Positions 1-5,215 of a stretch of DNA of 5,231 nucleotides are shown one piece after another. This DNA is from Thermoanaerobaculia bacterium (GTDB lineage: Bacteria > Acidobacteriota > Thermoanaerobaculia > Multivoradales > UBA5704), in contig JAICSG010000341.1 of assembly GCA_025937035.1 (NCBI GenBank), forward strand, positions 1-5,231, in the 5' to 3' direction. Within the stretch, counting starts at the first letter, position 1, and each line of letters opens with the position of its first letter. Below the pieces are notes generated by a model. It was not told the DNA's origin, made no database searches, and saw only the letters and a list, made by a program, of their open reading frames with translations. The translations under genes were made by a program, and so were the position numbers.

Positions 1-1
1 G

Positions 2-793
2 GAGGAGGACCTCGGCCGCGCCGGGGACCTCACGAGCGACGCCATCGTGCCGGCGCATCAGACCGCCGAGGCCCAGGTGGTGGCCCGCGCCGCCGGCCGG
101 GTGGCGGGGCTCCCCGTCTCCCTCTCCGCCTTCCGGCTGCTCGACCCCACGATCGAGATCGAGCCCCTCGTCTCGGACGGCGAGGACGTGGAGGCCGGGA
201 CGGTGCTGGCCACGGTCCGGGGTCCGGCCCGCTCGATCCTCTCCGCCGAGCGCACGGCGCTCAACCTCCTGGGGAGGCTCTGCGGCATCGCCACCGCCAC
301 GCGAGACATGCAGAGGCTGGTCGAGCCGCACGGCGCTCATATCGTCTGCACCCGGAAGACCACCCCCGGGCTCCGTACCCTCGAGAAGTACGCCGTCCGC
401 TGCGGCGGCGGCCACAACCACCGCTTCGGGCTGGACGACGCCGTCCTGATCAAGGACAACCACATCGCCCTCGCCGGAGGCATCCGCCCGGCCGTCGAGC
501 GCGCCCGCCGTCACGTCGGGCATCTGGTGAAGATCGAGGTCGAGGTGGACTCCCTGGAGCAGCTCCGCGAGGCCCTGGATCTCGGGGCCGACGTGGTGCT
601 CCTGGACAACATGTCGTTGGAGATGCTGCGGGAGGCGGTCGCCCTGGCCAAGGGACGGGCGATCACCGAGGCCTCGGGCGGGATCAACCCGAAGACGGCG
701 GGGGCGATCGCGGCCACGGGGGTGGATCTGTTGTCGATGGGTTGGCTCACCCACAGCGCGCCGGGGTTGGATGTGGCGCTGGATATTGAGTAG
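2..793 (+). CDS. nadC: Quinolinate phosphoribosyltransferase (decarboxylating), 5'-truncated by the window edge
   Basis: NadC converts quinolinate and PRPP to nicotinate mononucleotide, CO2 and pyrophosphate in cytosolic de novo NAD synthesis. The frame is open from position 2, and its first visible residues (EEDLGRAGDLTSDAIV) match the conserved N-terminal EDLG..GDxTS region. The GTG at 47 is therefore an internal Val codon and the real start lies upstream, probably by only a few tens of bases, since 263 codons are visible of a family length near 280-290. Recognisable motifs are TRKTTPG (350-370) and GGGHNHRFG (404-430), both substrate-binding, then KDNH (452-463), EVEV near 535-547, LLDN (599-610) and SGGI (674-685) of the C-terminal barrel. 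No frameshift or missing key residue is seen. The stop at 791-793 is 5 nt before a palindromic repeat element. The gene converges on the minus-strand gene ending at 2840. Family assignment is essentially certain. Confidence 0.96.
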   Translation, partial: EEDLGRAGDLTSDAIVPAHQTAEAQVVARAAGRVAGLPVSLSAFRLLDPTIEIEPLVSDGEDVEAGTVLATVRGPARSILSAERTALNLLGRLCGIATATRDMQRLVEPHGAHIVCTRKTTPGLRTLEKYAVRCGGGHNHRFGLDDAVLIKDNHIALAGGIRPAVERARRHVGHLVKIEVEVDSLEQLREALDLGADVVLLDNMSLEMLREAVALAKGRAITEASGGINPKTAGAIAATGVDLLSMGWLTHSAPGLDVALDIE

Positions 794-798
794 AGTCC

Positions 799-843
799 GC
801 CCCGAAGGGGCGAAATCTGAATAGCCTGGGCGTCAGCCCCAGG
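799..843 (-). repeat. Left outer arm: intact, inverted copy of the intron insertion site
   Basis: The reverse complement of this 45-bp arm matches 942-964 joined to 2807-2829 with one substitution (T versus C at the first base after the intron) and one missing C in the CCCC run. It contains a 5-bp hairpin (799-811, GCCCC/GGGGC) and the CCTGGG...CCCAGG palindrome (825-843). It begins 5 nt after the nadC stop codon. No T-run follows the first hairpin, so it is a poor intrinsic terminator by itself. It serves as a built-in unoccupied target for the intron. Confidence 0.85.
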
Positions 844-866
844 TAGAGAGCTCCCCGAAAATTTTG

Positions 867-919
867 AGCCCCGTAGGGGCGACATTCACCGGTCCGTGAT
901 GTGTCGCCCCTACGGGGCT
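867..919. terminator. Perfect 18-bp inverted repeat, possible bidirectional terminator
   Basis: Positions 867-884 and 902-919 are exact reverse complements with a 17-nt loop. On the plus strand the stem is followed by a T-rich stretch (TTGGGTTTT, 920-928). On the minus strand it is followed by CAAAATTTTC (the complement of 857-866). The stem could end nadC transcription about 74 nt after its stop, and before the intron arrived it could have served the convergent gene as well. It is also the core of the palindromic element, so the fold may owe more to the repeat than to termination. The inverted repeat is certain; terminator function is inferred. Confidence 0.5.
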
Positions 920-941
920 TTGGGTTTTAGAGGTCCCAGTT

Positions 942-964
942 CCTGGGGCTGACGCCCCAGGCTA
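942..964 (+). repeat. Right outer arm, part upstream of the intron (5' exon, target hairpin)
   Basis: Positions 942-949 and 954-961 form a perfect 8-bp hairpin with loop TGAC. The trinucleotide CTA (962-964) separates it from the intron's first base. This is the 5' exon of the intron. It continues across the intron at 2807, as shown by the inverted copy at 799-843. Confidence 0.85.
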
Positions 965-1375
965 GTGCGCCTGCGAGCGCCCACGTACAGAGAGGTGCAA
1001 GTCCTCTTCAGGCATACGCTCTCCGGCCTGTAACCGAAGGGAACTGCGTCGCCGTGAGGCGGGGTGGAGAGCACCCGGAGGTGAAGGACCGGTCCGCAGG
1101 AGACGAACTTGATTCGGCTTGACGTACCCGGCGAGCCTGCTAGCCAGTGGCGAAGCCTGGACCCCTGGAAGGGGAAATCCATCGAGCTGAGGGGTAGCGT
1201 GCAAAAGCGGCGATGGAGGGGCGTTGGGTGATTGAAGGCGGAACGGTTCGGAAGGACGTGGTCGTGAAGCAGGGAGACCTTGGAGGGGGGAGACCCTTCG
1301 AGGAGTCAGAGTCCTCATAGTAGCGAGGAAACGCCGTAATGGGCGTGGAGCGAAGGGGGACAGGAAGGTGGATGC
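965..1375 (+). ncRNA. Group II intron ribozyme, domains I-III and start of domain IV
   Basis: This 411-nt stretch precedes the intron ORF and holds no convincing gene. It begins with the GTGCG 5' splice-site consensus and contains sequences typical of bacterial intron domain I, such as GAGGTGCAAGTCCTC (992-1006) and AACCGAAGGGAAC (1033-1045). It ends with a purine-rich, domain III-like stretch (GCGAGGAAACG near 1323-1333). Domain I should carry the exon-binding sites. TAGCC at 1141-1145 is complementary to the last five bases of the 5' exon, and GGGGCGT at 1218-1224 is complementary to 952-958. Both are short, and their order is not the usual EBS2-then-EBS1, so they are only candidates. Exact domain boundaries cannot be drawn by eye. 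Confidence 0.85.
1362..1368 (+). promoter_or_regulatory. Ribosome binding site for the intron-encoded protein
   Basis: AGGAAGG ends 7 nt before the GTG at 1376. This supports that GTG over the ATG at 1372, which is in another frame. Confidence 0.65.
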
Positions 1376-2713
1376 GTGAGTACGAGGCAAGCGGAAGTAA
1401 AACCGGCGGGAGTGCCCGAAGAGGCTAAGCAAGCCGGAGAGATCCAGGGTCGATGGCCCTGGGTGGAACCGAGTGTCTGGACCGAGCGCATGTTGACGGC
1501 TCTCGAAACGGGAGTGCAAGGAGGGAAATGGTACAGCCTGATCGATAAGGTGAGCTCGCTGAGCAACTTACGGTCGTCGTTCGCGCAAGTGAGACGCAAC
1601 CGGGGAAGCGCTGGAGTGGACCGGGTAACGATCGGGAAGTTTGGGGAGCGTTTGGAGGAGAACCTGCAAGCCCTGTCGGTGGCTCTGCGAGACGGCACGT
1701 ACCGTCCCCAGGCGATCCGCCGGGTGTGGATTCCCAAGCCGGGAAGCCGTGAAAAGCGCCCGTTAGGGATTCCGACGGTTCGAGACCGAGTGGTACAGAC
1801 CGCCTTACGCAACGTTCTAGAACCGATCTTCGAGCGGGACTTCGCAGCTCAGAGCTACGGATTCCGTCCGAGACGCGGAGCCAAGGACGCCTTGCGCCGA
1901 GTCGTGGAGTTGCTCGACGCGGGGTTTGTCTACGTTGTGGATGCGGATCTGCAGAGTTACTACGACACGATCCCTCGCCGCGCGTTGCTGGAGAGGGTGA
2001 AAAGCAAAGTCGCCGACGGAAAGGTCCTGGCTCTGCTCGAAGAGTATCTCGGACAGGAGGTTTTGGAGAATGCCAAGTACTGGACTCCGGAACAGGGGAC
2101 TCCGCAAGGGGCGGTCATCAGTCCCTTACTGTCGAACCTGTACTTGGACCCTCTGGACCATCAGATGGCGCAGCGCGGTTACGAGATGGTTCGGTACGCC
2201 GACGACTTCGTCATCCTGTGCCGTAGTGAATCCGAAGCCCAAAAGGCCTTGGTGGAGATCGAGGCCTGGACGACGGTAGCGGGTTTGCGGCTGCATCCTG
2301 TCAAGACCCGGATCGTCGACGCGACCCAGCCAGGGGGCTTTGATTTCCTGGGGTATCACTTCGAGCGCGGCTATCGCTGGCCGAGCCCGAAGAGCCTGGG
2401 AAAGCTGAAGGACAAGATCCGAGCCAAGACCTCGCGGACCAGTGGACACAGCCTGGAGCGAATCATCTCCGATCTCAGGCGAACCCAAAGGGGCTGGTTT
2501 GAATACTTCAAACACAGCCACTGGACGGCCTTCCGAAACCTGGACCGGTGGATCCGGATGCGCCTACGGAGCATCCTGCGCCGTCGGCAAGGTCGCAAAG
2601 GCCGGGCTCTGGGCAAGGATCATCACCGCTGGCCCAACGCCTTCTTTGCTGAGCTTGGGTTGTTCTCCTTCATCGCAGCCCATGCTCAGGCCCGTCAATC
2701 CTCTCGTAGGTAA
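1376..2713 (+). CDS. Group II intron reverse transcriptase/maturase (LtrA-type, no endonuclease domain)
   Basis: This 445-residue protein binds its intron RNA, promotes splicing and copies the intron into new DNA sites. An N-terminal extension (WPWVEPSVWTERM, about 27-39) precedes the RT domain. RT motifs in order are NRGSAGVD (about 75-82), the fingers stretch from YRPQAIRRVWIPKPG through SYGFRPRRGAKDA, motif A VVDADLQSYYD (D189 and D191), GTPQG (241-245), the catalytic YADD (274-277), LHPVKTRIVD and FDFLGYHF. A maturase/thumb (GIIM) domain follows, with GWFEYFKHSHW around 373-383. The C-terminus is a short basic tail with no HNH/Cys-rich endonuclease domain, so target priming probably uses nicks or replication-fork ends. 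All key residues are present and the frame is intact. The start is GTG, supported by an upstream AGGAAGG. The stop is 14 nt before domain V, leaving almost no 3' part of domain IV. Family certain; lineage class not determined. Confidence 0.95.
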   Translation: MSTRQAEVKPAGVPEEAKQAGEIQGRWPWVEPSVWTERMLTALETGVQGGKWYSLIDKVSSLSNLRSSFAQVRRNRGSAGVDRVTIGKFGERLEENLQALSVALRDGTYRPQAIRRVWIPKPGSREKRPLGIPTVRDRVVQTALRNVLEPIFERDFAAQSYGFRPRRGAKDALRRVVELLDAGFVYVVDADLQSYYDTIPRRALLERVKSKVADGKVLALLEEYLGQEVLENAKYWTPEQGTPQGAVISPLLSNLYLDPLDHQMAQRGYEMVRYADDFVILCRSESEAQKALVEIEAWTTVAGLRLHPVKTRIVDATQPGGFDFLGYHFERGYRWPSPKSLGKLKDKIRAKTSRTSGHSLERIISDLRRTQRGWFEYFKHSHWTAFRNLDRWIRMRLRSILRRRQGRKGRALGKDHHRWPNAFFAELGLFSFIAAHAQARQSSRR

Positions 2714-2727
2714 AACCACCGACTGGA

Positions 2728-2760
2728 GAGCCGGATGCGGGAGATCCGCACGTCCGGTTC
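2728..2760 (+). ncRNA. Group II intron domain V (catalytic hairpin)
   Basis: The 33-nt hairpin has an 8-bp lower stem (2728-2735 with 2753-2760, including a G2730-U2758 wobble), a two-base CG bulge (2751-2752), a 5-bp upper stem (2736-2740 with 2746-2750) and a GAGAT loop (2741-2745). The catalytic triad AGC is at 2729-2731. This matches the diagnostic bacterial domain V fold base for base. The loop reads GAGA where GAAA is more usual, and the AGC triad is of the IIA/IIB kind. Confidence 0.96.
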
Positions 2761-2763
2761 GGA

Positions 2764-2806
2764 GGGAGGGGGGACCGGGTACTTAACCGGTCCTCCCTAC
2801 CCCTAT
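2764..2806 (+). ncRNA. Group II intron domain VI with bulged branch-point A and 3' splice site
   Basis: GGACCGG (2772-2778) pairs with CCGGTCC (2787-2793) around the loop GTACTTAA. The helix continues through 2767-2771 with 2794-2798 and then 2764-2766 with 2800-2802. A2799 is the single unpaired base between these segments, the expected lariat branch point. It lies 7 nt before the 3' splice junction after T2806. A 3-nt linker (2761-2763) separates domains V and VI. Confidence 0.93.
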
Positions 2807-2829
2807 CTCAGATTTCGCCCCTTCGGGGC
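2807..2829 (+). repeat. Right outer arm, part downstream of the intron (3' exon)
   Basis: This continues the repeat interrupted after 964. It reads CTCAGATTTCG and then the hairpin GCCCC-TTC-GGGGC (2817-2829), matching the complement of 799-821 except for one base. It ends 10 nt before the stop of the minus-strand gene, so on the minus strand the hairpin lies just beyond that gene. No T-run accompanies it. Confidence 0.85.
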
Positions 2830-2839
2830 TGGGCGCCCC

Positions 2840-4072
2840 CTACGGCCCGAAGTTGCACAGATCGTCCGCCCGCAGCGCCTCGGCTCCGGAGCTGAAGTGC
2901 CCCTCGGCGGTCATCCAGACGCCGACCCAGGCCTGGGCGTGGGTGGAGTCCTTGTGCCAGAGGTCGAGCATCAGCCAGCCGAAGGGCTGGGAGATCGGCA
3001 GCGACGGGCCGCCCACGTGGACCTTCTGGGTCACCACCGGGAAGGCGTTGCTGTTGGAGATCTCCTTCGGGTTCTCCTCCTCGTCGAAGGTGACGAGCTG
3101 CATCTCGCCCAGCGGCGACCAGCCCGGCGCCTTGCCGCAATCGCTCGGGCCCACGGCGGTGCGGCGGTTGTCCCGCCAGACGATCAGGTCGGTGCCGCCG
3201 GAGAAGGTGCCGCCGTTCACGTAGCGGGCGTAGTAGAGGCTGGAGAGGGGGACCCGGTTGTCTCGCCCGTCGAAGCCCACGTAGCGTCCGTAGAAGGTGT
3301 ACATCCCGGCGGTGAGGACGTCCGGGTCCGCCACCAGCGCGATGGCGCTCTGGCCGTTCGAGGTGTTCCGCTGCGGGTTGACGTAGGTGAAGTCCCCCCA
3401 GAGCACGTTGTCGTCGCTGGCCAGGCCCGTCCCCTTGGCGGCGAAATAGGTGCCGTACGCCGGGGTGTTGACCAGGGAGCCTACGGTGCGCGGCGAGCAG
3501 CGGTTCACCGTGTCGATGGTGATGTAGCCGGTCGCCACGTTGGGCCCGGCGGTGCCGCTGCCGGCGCACTGGGTAGTCGGGGAGGTCGCCACCGGCTGGC
3601 CGGTGTGGGCCGAGCGCAGCCAGGCCACGTCCTCGGGAGCGAGCTGCGGCGAGATCCCCGCCGCTCCGGTGCCGCTGCAACCGGTGAACAGGGTCCCCGC
3701 GTCGGAGAGCGAGCCGGTGTTGCTCACCTCGGGCCCGGTGTCCGGGAGCTTGCCGTTCAGGAGGTCGCGGAGGTTGAAGGTCTGGACGTCGTAGCCGGTC
3801 AGGTAGACGTCGAAGGCCAGCGTGGGCACCCCCCAGTCGGTCCACAGGACCACGCGGGAGAGGACGGGCTTGGCGGACGCGTTGTTGACGGAGAACAGGG
3901 TCGACTGGCCGCCGGAATTGGCGAGGTCCACCTCGAAGTAGGGGATGAGCAGGGTGGCGGCCGGCTGATTGGCCAGCCGGCAGTTACCATCGAGAACGCC
4001 GGCGGCGGACGGCATGGCCCCGAGCAGGCAGCCGAGAAGGAACAGTGTCGGAAAACTACGGTGCGCGGACAC
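2840..4072 (-). CDS. Secreted protein of unknown function with N-terminal signal peptide
   Basis: This is a 410-residue protein I cannot assign to a named family. Residues 1-25 form a signal peptide: a short basic start (H4, R5), a hydrophobic core FPTLFLLGCLLGAM, and a small-residue cleavage area PSAAG. LLGC at 12-15 is a possible but imperfect lipobox, so a lipoprotein is an alternative. The mature part has six cysteines (31, 132, 169, 192, 312, 406), an even number suited to disulfides outside the cytoplasm. It is rich in aromatic and beta-prone stretches (TLLIPYFEVDL, VVLWTDWGVPTLAFDVYLTGYD, DLIVWRDNRR, FGWLMLDLWHKD), suggesting an all-beta fold. I see no transmembrane segment after the signal and no catalytic motif. 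The start is GTG, supported by TAGGAG six nt upstream. The gene is transcribed divergently from lipA and convergently toward nadC. I have an impression of relatives in Acidobacteriota-like genomes, which is unverified. Confidence 0.87.
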   Translation of the reverse strand: MSAHRSFPTLFLLGCLLGAMPSAAGVLDGNCRLANQPAATLLIPYFEVDLANSGGQSTLFSVNNASAKPVLSRVVLWTDWGVPTLAFDVYLTGYDVQTFNLRDLLNGKLPDTGPEVSNTGSLSDAGTLFTGCSGTGAAGISPQLAPEDVAWLRSAHTGQPVATSPTTQCAGSGTAGPNVATGYITIDTVNRCSPRTVGSLVNTPAYGTYFAAKGTGLASDDNVLWGDFTYVNPQRNTSNGQSAIALVADPDVLTAGMYTFYGRYVGFDGRDNRVPLSSLYYARYVNGGTFSGGTDLIVWRDNRRTAVGPSDCGKAPGWSPLGEMQLVTFDEEENPKEISNSNAFPVVTQKVHVGGPSLPISQPFGWLMLDLWHKDSTHAQAWVGVWMTAEGHFSSGAEALRADDLCNFGP

Positions 4073-4078
4073 GGATAT

Positions 4079-4084
4079 CTCCTA
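4079..4084 (-). promoter_or_regulatory. Ribosome binding site of the secreted-protein gene
   Basis: Read on the minus strand this is TAGGAG, separated by 6 nt from the GTG at 4072. It decides the GTG start, and lipA has a nearly identical CTAGGAGA ahead of its own start. Confidence 0.75.
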
Positions 4085-4106
4085 GTTGCAGCTAACCCAT
4101 TGATTC

Positions 4107-4122
4107 CCGGCATACTTGCCGG
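4107..4122. promoter_or_regulatory. Small perfect dyad in the divergent intergenic region
   Basis: CCGGCA-TACT-TGCCGG is a perfect 6-bp inverted repeat with a 4-nt spacer. It lies in the 134-nt region between the divergent starts of the secreted-protein gene (4072) and lipA (4207), which must hold both promoters. TTGATT (4100-4105) with TTTCAT (4123-4128) at 17-nt spacing is a weak plus-strand promoter match overlapping the dyad. I am not confident in any promoter here. The dyad could be an operator or a leader hairpin. Confidence 0.35.
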
Positions 4123-4197
4123 TTTCATCTCGTCCACGCTTCCCGGTTACTGCGACTTTCATGCCAGCTCACTCCCGACCCTCGCTACGGTTACACT

Positions 4198-4203
4198 AGG
4201 AGA
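4198..4203 (+). promoter_or_regulatory. Ribosome binding site of lipA
   Basis: AGGAGA lies immediately upstream of the ATG at 4207, with 4 nt between GGAG and the start codon. This is a slightly short but acceptable spacing, and it supports the chosen start. Confidence 0.75.
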
Positions 4204-4206
4204 CCT

Positions 4207-5136
4207 ATGAGTGAGACTCTAGTCCAGATCGGCCAGACTTCGGCCCCCTCCCCCTCCCGCAGGGAAGGGCGGCCCGACTGGCTCCGCATACGGCTCGCGA
4301 CTCCCGCGTCCTACCATCAGGTCCGCTCTCTGGTCAGCCGGCTCAACCTCCATACGGTCTGTGAGGAGGCCCGCTGCCCCAACATCTATGAGTGCTGGGG
4401 GGAGCACGGCACCGCGACATTCATGATCCTGGGCGACGTCTGCACCCGCCGCTGTGGCTTCTGCGCGGTGACCTCGGGGCGCCCCCCGGCCGGTCCCGAT
4501 CCCCAGGAGCCCGCGCATGTGGCCGAGGCGGTCGCCGTGATGGGGCTGCGCCACGCCGTGCTCACCTCCGTCGACCGCGACGACCTGCCGGACGGCGGCG
4601 CCCGCCATTGGGCGAAGGTGATCGAGGCCGTCCATGCCAAGAATCCCCACTGCGCCGTCGAGGTGCTCACCCCGGACTTCCGCGGCGTTCCGGATGCCCT
4701 GGACGTCGTGCTCGGCGCCGCTCCGGAGGTCTTCTCCCACAACATGGAGACGGTGCCCAGCCTCTACCGCAAGGCCCGTCCCGGCAGCCGCTACGACCGC
4801 AGCCTGGCGCTCCTCGCCGAGGCCTCCCGCCGCCGCGACAGCGGCGAATACGCGGGCCGGATCAAGACCGGCATCATGCTGGGCCTGGGCGAGACGCCAG
4901 AGGAGATCTACTCCACGCTCGCCGACATCCGGAGCGCCGGGGTGGAGATCATGACGCTCGGCCAGTATCTCCAGCCCACCCCGAAGCACCTGCCGGTGGC
5001 CCGCTGGGTCCACCCCGACGAGTTCGCGGCCTACCGCGACCACGCCCTCTCCCTCGGCTTCGCCCACTGCGAGGCGGGGCCGCTCGTGCGCAGCAGCTAC
5101 CACGCGCACGAGCATGTGAAAAAGAGCACGGACTGA
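4207..5136 (+). CDS. lipA: Lipoyl synthase (radical SAM)
   Basis: LipA inserts two sulfurs at C6 and C8 of protein-bound octanoyl chains, making the lipoyl cofactor of 2-oxoacid dehydrogenases and the glycine cleavage system. The 309-residue length is normal. Both iron-sulfur sites are complete: the auxiliary cluster motif CX4CX5C at C52, C57 and C63 (CEEARCPNIYEC), and the radical-SAM CX3CX2C at C79, C83 and C86 (CTRRCGFC). The C-terminal RSSYHA (295-300) supplies the conserved serine ligand of the auxiliary cluster. Other family signatures are LTSVDRDDLPDGG (119-131), HNMETVP (178-184), KTGIMLGLGE (220-229) and QYLQPTPKHLPV (253-264). The ATG is preceded by AGGAGA. No lipB is visible nearby, though the window ends 95 nt after the stop. 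The last three residues (STD) and the TGA stop are encoded by the first units of a decamer repeat array, so the extreme C-terminus has been shaped by the repeat. Assignment certain. Confidence 0.98.
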   Translation: MSETLVQIGQTSAPSPSRREGRPDWLRIRLATPASYHQVRSLVSRLNLHTVCEEARCPNIYECWGEHGTATFMILGDVCTRRCGFCAVTSGRPPAGPDPQEPAHVAEAVAVMGLRHAVLTSVDRDDLPDGGARHWAKVIEAVHAKNPHCAVEVLTPDFRGVPDALDVVLGAAPEVFSHNMETVPSLYRKARPGSRYDRSLALLAEASRRRDSGEYAGRIKTGIMLGLGETPEEIYSTLADIRSAGVEIMTLGQYLQPTPKHLPVARWVHPDEFAAYRDHALSLGFAHCEAGPLVRSSYHAHEHVKKSTD

Positions 5137-5215
5137 CACGGACGAGCACGGACTAACACGGACTGACACTGATCGCGGAGTGTCAGTCCGTGTTGGTCCG
5201 TGTCAGTCCGTGCTC
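5124..5215. repeat. Decamer tandem repeats forming a long inverted repeat at the lipA 3' end
   Basis: On the left, 10-bp units run GAGCACGGAC, TGACACGGAC, GAGCACGGAC, TAACACGGAC and partial TGACACT (5124-5170). After the 8-nt spacer GATCGCGG, the inverted series AGTGTCA, GTCCGTGTTG, GTCCGTGTCA, GTCCGTGCTC follows (5179-5215). The innermost 16 bp (5155-5170 with 5179-5194) pair perfectly. Pairing continues with interruptions out to about 5137 and 5212. The TGA stop of lipA (5134-5136) is the start of the second unit. No T-run follows, only a C-rich stretch, so it is not a classical intrinsic terminator. The rest of the window (5216-5231) shows nothing recognisable. Confidence 0.85.

Larger units (their letters stand above)
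965..2806 (+). mobile_element. Complete group II intron with its own reverse transcriptase/maturase
   Basis: This is a 1842-nt self-splicing retroelement. The 5' end is GTGCG, the group II consensus, and the 3' end is AT, fitting the AY rule. Domain V (2728-2760) and domain VI with a bulged branch-point A (2799) are complete, and an intact reverse transcriptase/maturase ORF occupies domain IV. The ends agree with the intact copy of the target at 799-843: removing exactly these bases restores the repeat in register. There is no target-site duplication, as expected for retrohoming. The intron is visibly less GC-rich than the flanking genes, consistent with lateral arrival. It lies in the same direction as nadC, so read-through from nadC could produce the precursor RNA. 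Subclass is uncertain: the AGC triad in domain V argues against typical IIC, although insertion just after a hairpin recalls IIC target choice. Confidence 0.95.
799..2829. repeat. Concentric palindromic (REPIN/MITE-like) intergenic element, split by the group II intron
   Basis: Without the intron (965-2806) this element is about 189 bp. Its outer arms are 799-843 and, inverted, 942-964 joined to 2807-2829. Its inner arms are 867-884 and 902-919. Both pairs are centred on position 893, so the whole is one nested palindrome. Each outer arm contains two small hairpins, a GCCCC/GGGGC one and a CCTGGG/CCCAGG one. The stretches between outer and inner arms (844-866 and 920-941) match poorly. The element nearly fills the gap between the nadC stop and the stop of the convergent gene. 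Paired inverted palindromic units resemble REP doublets (REPINs) or a non-autonomous inverted-repeat element. That class assignment is inference, and no associated transposase gene lies in the window. Confidence 0.75.

Noticed and set aside
47..49. GTG at 47 as the nadC start
   Set aside because: The frame upstream of it encodes the conserved EEDLGRAGDLTSDA stretch of NadC, so the start is before the window.
942..964. Integron attC site as the intron target
   Set aside because: The hairpin is a short perfect 8-bp stem that matches the local repeat family. It lacks the R/L core-site layout and extrahelical bases of attC, and there is no gene cassette nearby.
962..1812. Minus-strand open frames across the 5' part of the intron
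   Set aside because: They overlap the ribozyme and the start of the maturase, and the translations are S/P/R-rich without recognisable domains.
2735..4210. Long plus-strand open frame of 491 codons, starting inside domain V and running to the lipA start
   Set aside because: It is antisense to the secreted-protein gene. Its translation is a low-complexity mix of G, R, V, A and E with no family motifs, the usual by-product of high GC. The minus-strand frame has a signal peptide, a Shine-Dalgarno site and coherent composition.
4219..5169. Minus-strand open frame of 316 codons opposite lipA
   Set aside because: lipA is certain from its iron-sulfur motifs. The antisense frame shows only GC-driven composition and no motif.
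5124..5215. CRISPR array or intrinsic terminator
   Set aside because: The units are 10 bp, contiguous without spacers, and then inverted, which is not CRISPR. No T-run follows the hairpin, so a standard terminator is not supported.
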